DNA from: Coriobacteriia bacterium
GTDB lineage: Bacteria > Actinomycetota > Coriobacteriia > Anaerosomatales > SLCP01
NCBI GenBank assembly: GCA_007123455.1
Contig: SKKZ01000131.1
Span: 1 to 6,161, forward strand
Reading direction: 5' to 3'
DNA: 6,161 nt
Position 1 is the first letter of the stretch. Each line of letters begins with the position of its first letter. The notes below the pieces were generated by a model. That model did not search any database and was not told where the DNA came from. It saw only the letters and a program-made list of their open reading frames with translations. The translations under genes were made by a program, and so were the position numbers. This document shows positions 1-5,965 of the stretch, piece after piece.

Positions 1-261
1 CCGATCGAGACAAGCCCTATCTCGCCCTCGGACGTGCTGATGCTCCGCGAGGTCTACGCTCTCGAAGAAGAGCAGGCCGAGACGCTTTCACTGGCTTTGC
101 GCGTCCGGATGCTCGTCACCGAGGACCGGACGCTTGCGACGATAGCTCGTGCCCGCGGCATCGAGGTTTACGACCCCGCAGCCTATGCCGACGAGTTCTC
201 TTCCGCAGGAACGAGCCACCCCGACCCCGAAGATAGTCTGCAGGACGAGTTATCGTCCTGA
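1..261 (+). CDS. C-terminal part of a PIN-domain-like protein (5' end outside window)
   Basis: The reading frame is open from base 1 and ends at TGA 259-261, leaving 86 visible residues; the true start lies upstream. The stretch LVTEDRTLATIARARGIEVYDP (nt ~112-177) resembles the final strand-helix-strand of PIN-domain nucleases, where an acidic residue after 'hhT-D' (here T-E-D-R) helps bind the catalytic metal and a 'Gh.V' strand follows. PIN proteins cut RNA and are often toxins of toxin-antitoxin pairs or housekeeping RNases. The tail after the domain is acidic and rich in Ser, Asp and Glu, and probably disordered. The catalytic residues of the N-terminal half cannot be seen, so activity and subtype (VapC-like or other) are open. 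A NYN-type nuclease domain ends similarly and is an alternative. An internal GTG at 34 is in frame, but nothing suggests it is the real start. Confidence 0.5.
   Translation, partial: PIETSPISPSDVLMLREVYALEEEQAETLSLALRVRMLVTEDRTLATIARARGIEVYDPAAYADEFSSAGTSHPDPEDSLQDELSS
241..260 (+). terminator. Perfect 8-bp hairpin overlapping the stop codon of the first gene
   Basis: CAGGACGA (241-248) pairs with TCGTCCTG (253-260) around a GTTA loop, without mismatch. It covers the last codons and most of the TGA stop. No T-tract follows, so it is not a canonical intrinsic terminator. U-less hairpins at gene ends are common in high-GC Gram-positives, and this may be one, or an RNA-stabilising 3' end. Confidence 0.4.
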
Positions 262-295
262 TACAGTGCAGCGTGCGTCCAGCGTAGGTGCGCGC

Positions 296-310
296 TATAC
301 TGTCTGACAG
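296..310 (+). promoter_or_regulatory. Candidate -10 box overlapping an 11-bp palindrome, upstream of the cytochrome gene
   Basis: TATACT at 296-301 is a good match to a sigma-70-type -10 hexamer in an otherwise GC-rich region. No convincing -35 hexamer lies 16-18 bp upstream. CTGTC-T-GACAG (300-310) is a perfect inverted repeat running from the -10 box across the expected start site (~307), where a repressor could bind. If used, the transcript would have a leader of about 135 nt. No experimental support. Confidence 0.35.
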
Positions 311-420
311 GGCTTTTCGACCCGGGAGCCGGCACGTCCCGGGCCGGTGGATGAGCCCGAGAACGGATGTGACCGATGGTCAAGGGTCGAGTGACGTCCG
401 GAGTGTTCGGGCGCCCCGAC
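310..420 (+). promoter_or_regulatory. Stem-loop-rich 5' leader of the cytochrome gene (unrecognised class)
   Basis: Several helices can be drawn. GGGCT (310-314) pairs with AGCCC (354-358), enclosing CCCGGGA (321-327) paired with TCCCGGG (337-343). CGGATGT (364-370) pairs with ACGTCCG (394-400, one G-U) around a small GACC-GAT-GGTC hairpin (371-381). TCGGG (407-411) pairs with CCCGA (415-419). CCGGC (329-333) can alternatively pair with GCCGG (343-347), which conflicts with the second helix. The last helix ends ten bases before the ribosome binding site. I do not recognise a known riboswitch consensus. GC-rich sequence readily yields chance helices, so a regulatory role is only possible. Confidence 0.3.
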
Positions 421-428
421 GAGGGCTC

Positions 429-434
429 AAGGGG
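429..434 (+). promoter_or_regulatory. Ribosome binding site deciding the cytochrome start
   Basis: AAGGGG lies 7 nt before ATG 442. The protein from this ATG begins directly with a Sec signal peptide. The upstream in-frame ATG at 376 has no comparable site and would put 22 polar residues ahead of the signal peptide. Confidence 0.75.
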
Positions 435-441
435 TAGCATC

Positions 442-3400
442 ATGAGGATCGCGGTATGCGCGATTCTCTTCGTCGTGCTTGCGGCCCTGCCGGCAGGAGC
501 GTTCGCCGACGTTGAAGCACCCCATGTGACCACAGAAGAGGGGCCCGATGCCTGCGCGATGTGCCATCGGGCTCATACGGCCCCCGGCGTGGTCGCCCGT
601 TCGCAGTTCGGTTCGTGGGAGACCACGGGCTCCGCGCTCATCCTGGCCCAGCCATCGAACACCGGCGACGCTGCACTGTGCCTGACGTGTCACGGCATCG
701 ATGCGCTCGGCTCGGGGACCAACGTCCAGAGCGATTTCGCCAAGCTCTCGACTCACTCCCTGCTTCCCCATGAATCACGTTACGAGGACGTGCCCGACAA
801 GCAGTGCAGTTCGTGTCATGACGCGCACGGCTCCGCGAAGAGGGATGATGGCACGCCGTACCCGGGTCTGCTGCGGGCGTTCGAGGAGACCGGCACGGCC
901 TTTTACTCGGGTGAGGAGTACTGCACGACGTGCCACTACGATGCCCGGGACGATGAAGGCAATCGGTTCGACGGGCTTGGGATCTACGAGCAGACGGCGC
1001 ATGCGGCACTGCCCGGCCCGGCGCTCGGCACCGGGATCACCTGTTCGAACTGCCACGACTCCCACGGATCGGAGATCGCACCGCTGATCCTCGAGACGAT
1101 TCTGCCGCCGGCTGCTCCGGCGACTTCGACGGTGGAGGCGAACGATCGCAGCCTCTGCTATGCATGCCACGCCGACGCGCAGGTCACATGGTTGGGAGCG
1201 GATACCTACGACGACGAGACCACGCAGACGGCTCACGGATCTTCGACGATAGAGCTCTCCGTGATGGCCGAATACGCATCGGATGAGACGACGCGTCTGG
1301 CTGGCGAGTGCCAGTCGTGCCACAACCCGATGGGCAGCGATGACGGTGAAGGCGAGGCGATCGCCAAGCTCGCCGAACTCGAGGGCCGCGAGCTCTGCTA
1401 CTCGTGCCACAACGACGCCGAGGGCAACGAAGACATCACCGACATGGCTTCGTTCGGTGTCTATCCCGAGGACATCGAGGACGATCCGGTGCTCGTGGTC
1501 GCCTGGGATCCCGCGATACTTCCCGCGGCATACGGAGGGCTCCACGTCCACACGCGCGAGTTCGGGGGCGAGGTGCCGTTCGGTCTCGAGGGCCCGCGGC
1601 GCTACCGTCCCGATAACGGCCTGACCGCGCCGCGCACCGGCTCGATTGCCTACGGGGATATCGACGGCCTCGGAGACACCGAGCTCCTGGTTGCTGATCC
1701 GGCTGCTGAAGTGCTGCGCGTCTACCGCTCGGACCTGCTTGCCGGCCTCTCGTACGTCACGCACTCCATCGAGACCACGGCCGCCTTCGTGGAGGCCGGG
1801 GACTTCCTGATCGATCCCACCAACCGTCCTGAGGTCGCGGTGTTGAGCGTCGAGGCGGGCGGCGAGAGTTTCGTGCGCGTCTACCGTTGGCAGCCCAACG
1901 GCTCGAACGGCACGCTCGAGCGTGTCGGCGACCCGGTCCCGGTCGGTTACGATGCGACCGGTCTCGCGTCCGGCAACCTGGGCCTCGGCTCCCCGGCGAC
2001 CGATCTCGTCGTGACCGCTCGCTCCGAGGAGGCTACGGACACCATCTTCGTCCTGTGGCAGGCGGACGCGAGCGACAACACCCTCCAGGTCGATTCGTTC
2101 GTCGCGGCTGCCGAGGGCGTGCGTGGTCCGTCGATCGGACCGGTGCGCGATGGTGCGCCCGGCATCGTGGTGGCCAACGCCGAGGAGTCTACACAGTCGA
2201 TCTCCGTATACTCTCCCACGGGCGCGTCGCACGCGGAGTACCCGGTTTATGGCGTCGCAGGCGCGGCCGCGTGGGACACGATCGTGGGCGGTTTCAGCTC
2301 AGGCGGCGCCACCGGAGTCGCGGTCGCCGTACGCAACGAGACGGGCAACAGCGCGGTCAGCGTCTTCCCGGTTACCGCATCCGGTCTCGGCACGCGCACC
2401 GACGTCGTGACCGGCGAGCGCTTCGCGTCATCCGCGCTCGCGGTCGGCGATGTCGACGGCGACGGGGTCGAGCAGATCGTGGTGGGCAACGCGGGGCTTC
2501 TCGCTCGTGCAGAGGGCGAGAGCGTCTCACCTTCGGTTCAGGTGCTCACCATCGACGGCACCGGCTTCGCTGCCGGCAGCCCCCGCTGGGCGGGAGGCAC
2601 CGAGCTTGCGGGTGGAGCCCCTGCCGTCGCGGTCGCCGAGCTCGGCCCCGTGGGCCGGAGCCGCCATCCGGCGAGCGCGATCGACAAGGCGCACGTCTCG
2701 ACCGAGACCGCGGACTTCGAGCGGCATGCCGAGTGCGTGGACTGCCACAACGTGCACGCGGCGACCGGGGACGCACGGGACTCCGCAAACGCTCCCGCGG
2801 TCTACGGCGCGATACGCGGCACGTGGGGTCTCGACGTGGAGGCCGACGAGCTCCTGGAGCCCGCCGAGCGTGAGTACGAGATGTGCTTCAAGTGCCACGC
2901 GGGCCCCGGGTGGGGCGGTTCCGCGCGCGACATTTCCGCCGAGTTCGACTCCGCCTCCTCGCATCCGGTAACGGGCGCGACCGCCGAGGTCTACTGTGTC
3001 GACTGCCACAACAACGCTGGTGACGGGCCCCAGGGCCCGCATGTCAGTCCGCAGGCGCCGCTGCTCGGCCGAGCCTACATCGGCGCCCTGCCTTCGGCAA
3101 CCGGTATGCTCTGCTACGAGTGCCACGATCGCGGTGTCTACTACACGGGCGAAGCTGGCAGCGAGTTCTACGACGCCACGACAGGCGTGCAGCTCCACGA
3201 GAAGCACATCAACGATCATGGTCTCGGCTGCGAGACGTGTCACACGAGTCACGGCAGCTCCAACGAGTACCTGATCCGCACCGACGTGGACTGGGTCGAC
3301 TCACCAAGCGGGGGGGCGTGCTTCACGCTGTGCCACCTCGGGAGTACCGCGAACGCCTACAGTCGGGCGGTCGGCACCCTGTCCGCTGCGGCCATCACGA

Positions 3401-3819
3401 CCAACCACTCCTACACGCCCGACGGCGTGACCGGAGACCTGACCTCGGTGCAGTCCCAGGACGGCTCGTACTACGTTGTCCGCGAGAAGCAGGGCGGCTA
3501 TCCGGTGTTGCAGGTCGACATGGACTTCACGGGCGTAACGGCCGTACCCGGCAGCTTCCGGTTGCATGGCCGCTACGATGTCGGTGGAGTGGCCATAGGT
3601 CATACCGTGGTCGTGCAGGCGTGGAACTTTGCGGCAAGCCCCGCAGGCTGGGACACGCTCGGCCAGCTGCCGCAGTCCGCTGTCGACATGACCTACACGT
3701 ACCCCATACCGGGCGCGGACTACGTGTCCGGCAACCAGGTGCGCATCCGGGTCGACCACCTCAGTGGCGGCAACGACAACCACTACCTGTGGCTCGACCG
3801 GGTGTGGCTGCAGTACTAG
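442..3819 (+). CDS. Secreted 14-heme c-type cytochrome with an inserted FG-GAP-like beta-propeller
   Basis: The 1125-residue product starts with a Sec signal peptide (hydrophobic residues 3-18, likely cleavage after A-F-A at 20-22). Thirteen CXXCH motifs begin at residues 38, 80, 122, 161, 201, 239, 290, 319, 765, 815, 852, 891 and 930; a CX3CH motif (CFTLCH) begins at 960. They fall into seven pairs, like the doubled-CXXCH family, and several first members read CHxxHGS, giving a possible further heme ligand. Residues ~399-705 carry six FG-GAP-like repeats, including D406-I-D-G and the calcium-site-like D670-V-D-G-D-G. Residues ~997-1125 look like a beta-sandwich ending in HYLWLDRVWLQY. All 28 cysteines of the mature chain lie in heme motifs. 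No transmembrane helix, LPXTG or SLH signal was seen, so it is secreted or bound non-covalently, perhaps through the C-terminal domain. Inferred role: electron transfer outside the membrane, to metal, mineral or partner cell. Physiological partner unknown. Confidence 0.92.
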   Translation: MRIAVCAILFVVLAALPAGAFADVEAPHVTTEEGPDACAMCHRAHTAPGVVARSQFGSWETTGSALILAQPSNTGDAALCLTCHGIDALGSGTNVQSDFAKLSTHSLLPHESRYEDVPDKQCSSCHDAHGSAKRDDGTPYPGLLRAFEETGTAFYSGEEYCTTCHYDARDDEGNRFDGLGIYEQTAHAALPGPALGTGITCSNCHDSHGSEIAPLILETILPPAAPATSTVEANDRSLCYACHADAQVTWLGADTYDDETTQTAHGSSTIELSVMAEYASDETTRLAGECQSCHNPMGSDDGEGEAIAKLAELEGRELCYSCHNDAEGNEDITDMASFGVYPEDIEDDPVLVVAWDPAILPAAYGGLHVHTREFGGEVPFGLEGPRRYRPDNGLTAPRTGSIAYGDIDGLGDTELLVADPAAEVLRVYRSDLLAGLSYVTHSIETTAAFVEAGDFLIDPTNRPEVAVLSVEAGGESFVRVYRWQPNGSNGTLERVGDPVPVGYDATGLASGNLGLGSPATDLVVTARSEEATDTIFVLWQADASDNTLQVDSFVAAAEGVRGPSIGPVRDGAPGIVVANAEESTQSISVYSPTGASHAEYPVYGVAGAAAWDTIVGGFSSGGATGVAVAVRNETGNSAVSVFPVTASGLGTRTDVVTGERFASSALAVGDVDGDGVEQIVVGNAGLLARAEGESVSPSVQVLTIDGTGFAAGSPRWAGGTELAGGAPAVAVAELGPVGRSRHPASAIDKAHVSTETADFERHAECVDCHNVHAATGDARDSANAPAVYGAIRGTWGLDVEADELLEPAEREYEMCFKCHAGPGWGGSARDISAEFDSASSHPVTGATAEVYCVDCHNNAGDGPQGPHVSPQAPLLGRAYIGALPSATGMLCYECHDRGVYYTGEAGSEFYDATTGVQLHEKHINDHGLGCETCHTSHGSSNEYLIRTDVDWVDSPSGGACFTLCHLGSTANAYSRAVGTLSAAAITTNHSYTPDGVTGDLTSVQSQDGSYYVVREKQGGYPVLQVDMDFTGVTAVPGSFRLHGRYDVGGVAIGHTVVVQAWNFAASPAGWDTLGQLPQSAVDMTYTYPIPGADYVSGNQVRIRVDHLSGGNDNHYLWLDRVWLQY
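553..3336 (+). repeat. Seven paired heme-binding modules (4 before, 3 after the propeller)
   Basis: Heme motif starts pair as residues 38/80, 122/161, 201/239, 290/319, then 765/815, 852/891, 930/960. Within pairs the spacing is 29-50 residues. The second member is typically LCYxCH or similar; the first is often followed by an extra His (CHRAH, CHDAH, CHDSH, CHNVH, CHTSH). The gap between residues 319 and 765 is filled by the propeller, so no pair is interrupted. The modules have diverged too far in DNA sequence to be recent duplications. Confidence 0.8.
1636..2646 (+). repeat. FG-GAP/VCBS-like beta-propeller repeats inside the cytochrome
   Basis: Six repeats of about 35-60 residues follow the pattern 'hxxGDhDGDGxxDhhVhN...hxVhxh'. 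Approximate residues: 399-431 (GDIDGLGDTELLVAD), 446-487, 504-541, 561-596, 609-646 and 662-705 (GDVDGDGVEQIVVGN). A weaker seventh (~714-735) or the preceding strand at ~350-370 could close the ring. Such propellers are known from integrin alpha chains and many bacterial surface proteins, where the acidic loops bind calcium and the surface binds ligands. Only repeats 1 and 6 keep clear acidic calcium loops. The segment contains no cysteine. Confidence 0.65.
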
Positions 3820-3824
3820 GTCGC

Positions 3825-3854
3825 TTGGTCTTACCGCTCCACCACGAAGACCGG
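3825..3854. terminator. Shared hairpin between the convergent cytochrome and L,D-transpeptidase genes
   Basis: TTGGTCTT (3825-3832) pairs with AAGACCGG (3847-3854): six Watson-Crick pairs plus two G-U pairs, 14-base loop. It begins 5 nt after the cytochrome stop and overlaps the stop (3831-3833) of the opposite gene, so it could end both transcripts. Neither side has a T-tract, so the call is tentative. On the minus strand the two outer pairs become C-A mismatches, leaving six pairs. Confidence 0.3.
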
Positions 3855-4871
3855 TGTGCCCACGTCCACGATGTCGTAGAGCTCCTCGACGTCCGCCTGT
3901 ACCATCCGGACACATCCGTGACTGGCCGCCGTGCCGATCGAATCAACAGCCGGCGTGCCGTGGATCCGGATACCGGGTGCGTTCAGGTTCAGCGCGCGGG
4001 TCCCGAGCGGGTTGCCCGGTCCCGGGGGTATCGTCGCGGGCATGTTGACCGCCCATGCGCTCCCCGGGTTGCCCCACGTCGGCAGGTATCGCTTGAGGGT
4101 TATCTCCCACTCGCCGCGAGGGGTCTCGTACCCCGGCGCACCGACGGCGACCCGGTAGGTGCGGTCGATCTCGATGCCCTCCCAGAGCTCGAGCGTCCGT
4201 GAGGAGCGGCGGATCACCATCCACTGGCCGAGGTCTTGCTCGGTGATCTCGGGTGCCACCGGGTCAACGGGCAGTTCCACCCCGGTCTCCTCGGACAGCA
4301 GCGCTTCGGCGATGATATCGATGGAAGCCGTCTGATCGAGGCTTCTGCCCTCGGCAGACGGGCCGATCACAACCACGCCGTCCTCAAGCGTGACAGTGGC
4401 ATCGACAGCGGCTTGGTCCACCGCGACGGCCATGCCGGCGACGCGTGACTGAAGCGCGTGCTCGTCGACGACGATTCGCGGCTCTATAGTGACGTTGACC
4501 GGCTCATCGAGGAGCCTGCGATAGATGCGGTGCGCAATGGTCGAGGTGTGGTTGGGTTCGAACGCGTCGGCGACTGCCTGGTCGACATCGGCGTGCAGGA
4601 AGTCCGAGGGGTCGACCTCGAACGTCGATCCATCCGCCGCGACCTTGACAGGCGTGAGGAGCGGCTCGATGACGGTGCTCTCGACGGTCTTCCTGACATC
4701 GGCGGGAGAGAGCCCTCCGAGTTCCACGCCGGACACCGTGACACCCCGCGGAGCCATGTCGCGGGCGTTGTAGTCTTCCGCGGCGGCCCATGCGAGACCT
4801 CCCGAGGCGGCGAGCATCCCGAGTGCCGCCAGCAGTCCGGCGGTCCTGAACAGTATCGTCTTAGCGGTCAT
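3831..4871 (-). CDS. Exported L,D-transpeptidase (YkuD domain) with N-terminal peptidoglycan-binding-like region
   Basis: The 346-residue product begins with a signal peptide or membrane anchor (hydrophobic ~7-30). Residues ~40-200 resemble the VanW/PG_binding_4-type module often found ahead of YkuD domains in Gram-positives. Residues ~217-345 form the YkuD catalytic domain: 'W.VI..SSRTLELWEG', then I-H304-G-T and the active-site motif S317-H-G-C320-V-R-M, with all expected catalytic residues. Cys320 is the only cysteine. YkuD enzymes make 3-3 crosslinks in peptidoglycan, or attach proteins to it, outside the membrane, and resist most beta-lactams except carbapenems. Start: ATG 4871 has AAGGAA 7 nt upstream; an in-frame GTG at 4877 would leave only 1 nt and is less likely. 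It is convergent with the cytochrome (11 bp apart) and divergent from the next gene, which also concerns the cell wall. Confidence 0.93.
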   Translation of the reverse strand: MTAKTILFRTAGLLAALGMLAASGGLAWAAAEDYNARDMAPRGVTVSGVELGGLSPADVRKTVESTVIEPLLTPVKVAADGSTFEVDPSDFLHADVDQAVADAFEPNHTSTIAHRIYRRLLDEPVNVTIEPRIVVDEHALQSRVAGMAVAVDQAAVDATVTLEDGVVVIGPSAEGRSLDQTASIDIIAEALLSEETGVELPVDPVAPEITEQDLGQWMVIRRSSRTLELWEGIEIDRTYRVAVGAPGYETPRGEWEITLKRYLPTWGNPGSAWAVNMPATIPPGPGNPLGTRALNLNAPGIRIHGTPAVDSIGTAASHGCVRMVQADVEELYDIVDVGTPVFVVER

Positions 4872-4878
4872 GTGCACA

Positions 4879-4884
4879 TTCCTT
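4879..4884 (-). promoter_or_regulatory. Ribosome binding site of the L,D-transpeptidase
   Basis: On the minus strand AAGGAA precedes ATG 4871 with a 7-nt spacer. It selects this ATG over the GTG two codons upstream. Confidence 0.7.
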
Positions 4885-4940
4885 AAGAATGATGGAGTCC
4901 GGTTATTCTACAATGAGTGTCAAAGGGGCACATACATTGC
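4885..4940. promoter_or_regulatory. Divergent promoter region between two cell-wall genes
   Basis: This is one of the least GC-rich stretches in the window and sits between divergent genes. On the plus strand TACAAT (4909-4914) resembles a -10 box; on the minus strand TAGAAT (4910-4905) overlaps it. The two opposed candidates share bases, so they could compete. No good -35 hexamer lies at the right distance for either one. A minus-strand TTGACA (4923-4918) is only 7 bp from TAGAAT, too close to pair with it. Confidence 0.35.
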
Positions 4941-4996
4941 CTACCCACTCAGACGTTCGAGACACCTCCGGCGTTCCCGGAAGACGACGTGGAAAC

Positions 4997-5000
4997 GAGG
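4997..5000 (+). promoter_or_regulatory. Ribosome binding site deciding the GTG start at 5009
   Basis: GAGG lies 8 nt before GTG 5009. A second plausible site, AAAGGGG (4922-4928), lies 8 nt before an in-frame TTG at 4937, so a form 24 residues longer cannot be excluded. Confidence 0.5.
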
Positions 5001-5008
5001 TTCGTGCA

Positions 5009-5899
5009 GTGAGACCGATACTCCCCGGAGGGAGAGGCGCAGGCGTCGAGGACGTCCAGCGCCGTCTACTCGTCCTCGGCTACGACCTCGGTCCCACCGG
5101 AGTCGACGGGGTCTTTCTCGGCCGAACCAGGGAAGCCGTCACGTCCTTCCAGCGTGAGCACGATCTGTCCGAGGACGGCATCGTCGGCGCCGAGACGTGG
5201 TCGGCGCTGGTCGATGCGACGTTCACTCTTGGCGACCGCATGCTCTACCTCAGGCTGCCCTACTTCCACGGAAACGATGTACGCGTGCTCCAGCAAGCGC
5301 TCAACTCCCTGGGCTTCTCGTGCGGGGAGGCTGACGGCATCTTCGGCTCCTACACCGAGCGCGCCGTGCGCGAGTTCCAGCGCAACAGCGGTCAGCCGGG
5401 TGACGGCATCGTGGGAGTGGAAACCGTGCGCACGCTGCAGCACCTGCGTCACGTGTGGGAGGGTAAGAGCACTCATTCTCCCGAATCGGCCACGGTGGCG
5501 CCCGCGCGCCTCTCCGAGGTCCTCGGACGACTCTCCGTGGCGTTCGTTCCGCGCGGCGCTTCCGCAGAGGACGTAGCGGTGCGCGCGGTGAACCTCGCAC
5601 TTGCGACCGACCGGGCGGCGGGGGTGGTGTTGGCCGAGGATCCGTCATCCACGGATGCGGACATCGTCATGGAGCTCGTCACAGAGCGGATCTCGGACGA
5701 TGTCTCTGTGCCGGTCGTGGAGGTGTCGACCGCCGAGTCCCGGGATCTCGCGGGTCGCCTTGCGGTCGCGCTCTCAGCATCGGAAGCGGCGTGCCCGCGC
5801 GTCGTGCGGATCGTGCTACCCGACCTGGAAGACGGTGAGCGCGGACATCAGCGGGTGGCGGTTCTGCTGCTCGACGCGTTATGTCTCGCACTGGCTTGA
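5009..5899 (+). CDS. Peptidoglycan-binding protein: two PG_binding_1 domains plus a degenerate amidase-like C-terminus
   Basis: From GTG 5009 the product has 296 residues. Domain 1 (~10-70) contains VEDVQRRL, D33-G-V-F, F47-Q, E55-D-G-I-V-G and TWSAL; domain 2 (~87-146) contains NDVRVLQQAL, D109-G-I-F-G, EFQRN, D132-G-I-V-G and T-V-R-T-L. Both fit PG_binding_1, which binds peptidoglycan and usually accompanies wall hydrolases. A linker (~150-175) leads to ~120 residues rich in Val, Ala and Leu that alternate like an alpha/beta fold and end RVAVLLLDALCLALA. In related architectures this place is held by a zinc amidase (Amidase_3), but the His and Glu ligands and the DPGHGG-type motif are absent, so it is probably not active as an amidase. 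No signal peptide was seen from any candidate start (GTG 5009, TTG 4937, ATG 4913, 4892 or 4889), so the route to the wall is unclear. It is divergent from the L,D-transpeptidase and lies 66 bp ahead of the next gene. Confidence 0.82.
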   Translation: MRPILPGGRGAGVEDVQRRLLVLGYDLGPTGVDGVFLGRTREAVTSFQREHDLSEDGIVGAETWSALVDATFTLGDRMLYLRLPYFHGNDVRVLQQALNSLGFSCGEADGIFGSYTERAVREFQRNSGQPGDGIVGVETVRTLQHLRHVWEGKSTHSPESATVAPARLSEVLGRLSVAFVPRGASAEDVAVRAVNLALATDRAAGVVLAEDPSSTDADIVMELVTERISDDVSVPVVEVSTAESRDLAGRLAVALSASEAACPRVVRIVLPDLEDGERGHQRVAVLLLDALCLALA

Positions 5900-5914
5900 T
5901 CGGCGTGGACGTGT

Positions 5915-5950
5915 TAGGATGTGTCGGTTGTGTTCTCATGACCGATCCTA
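5915..5950 (+). promoter_or_regulatory. Interrupted inverted repeat upstream of the coiled-coil gene, containing a possible -10 box
   Basis: TAGGAT (5915-5920) and CGGT (5925-5928) pair with ACCG (5941-5944) and ATCCTA (5945-5950): ten pairs with a 4-nt bulge on the left and a 12-nt loop. The left arm TAGGAT also resembles an actinobacterial -10 box. As DNA it could be an operator; as RNA, if transcription starts further upstream, its right arm ends 2 nt before the Shine-Dalgarno site and could control access to it. Confidence 0.35.
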
Positions 5951-5952
5951 CC

Positions 5953-5959
5953 AGGAGGT
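5953..5959 (+). promoter_or_regulatory. Strong Shine-Dalgarno site pointing to a CTG start
   Basis: AGGAGGT is a near-perfect anti-16S match. The codon 6 nt downstream is CTG 5966-5968; no in-frame ATG, GTG or TTG exists until ATG 6017, 57 nt away. Confidence 0.8.
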
Positions 5960-5965
5960 AGCGCT

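Noticed and set aside
351..437. 28-codon leader ORF ending 4 nt before the cytochrome start (possible translational coupling)
   Set aside because: Arginine-rich composition looks like random GC-rich frame; no separate well-spaced ribosome binding site. Conservation would be needed.
376..441. Upstream in-frame ATG as cytochrome start
   Set aside because: It would bury the signal peptide behind 22 polar residues and lacks a Shine-Dalgarno, whereas ATG 442 has AAGGGG at 7 nt.
310..441. Cyclic-di-GMP (GEMM) riboswitch, suggested by ACCGATGG at 372-379 and the downstream cytochrome
   Set aside because: The remaining conserved GEMM elements (CACGC, GGGCAAA, ACGCAAAGCC, GGTAGC) are absent.
775..2232. 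Long open antisense frame (485 codons) within the cytochrome gene
   Set aside because: High GC makes stop codons rare in this frame; the plus-strand frame has heme motifs and a signal peptide, while the antisense product is arginine- and valine-rich with no recognisable domain.
4900..4923. Minus-strand TTGACA (4923-4918) as -35 box for the transpeptidase
   Set aside because: The bases 17 bp downstream (GGACTC) do not resemble a -10 box, and TAGAAT is only 7 bp away.
5900..5965. Cyclic-di-AMP (ydaO-type) riboswitch ahead of a wall hydrolase, as is common in actinobacteria
   Set aside because: Only 66 bp are available, too short for that riboswitch, and its conserved blocks are not seen.
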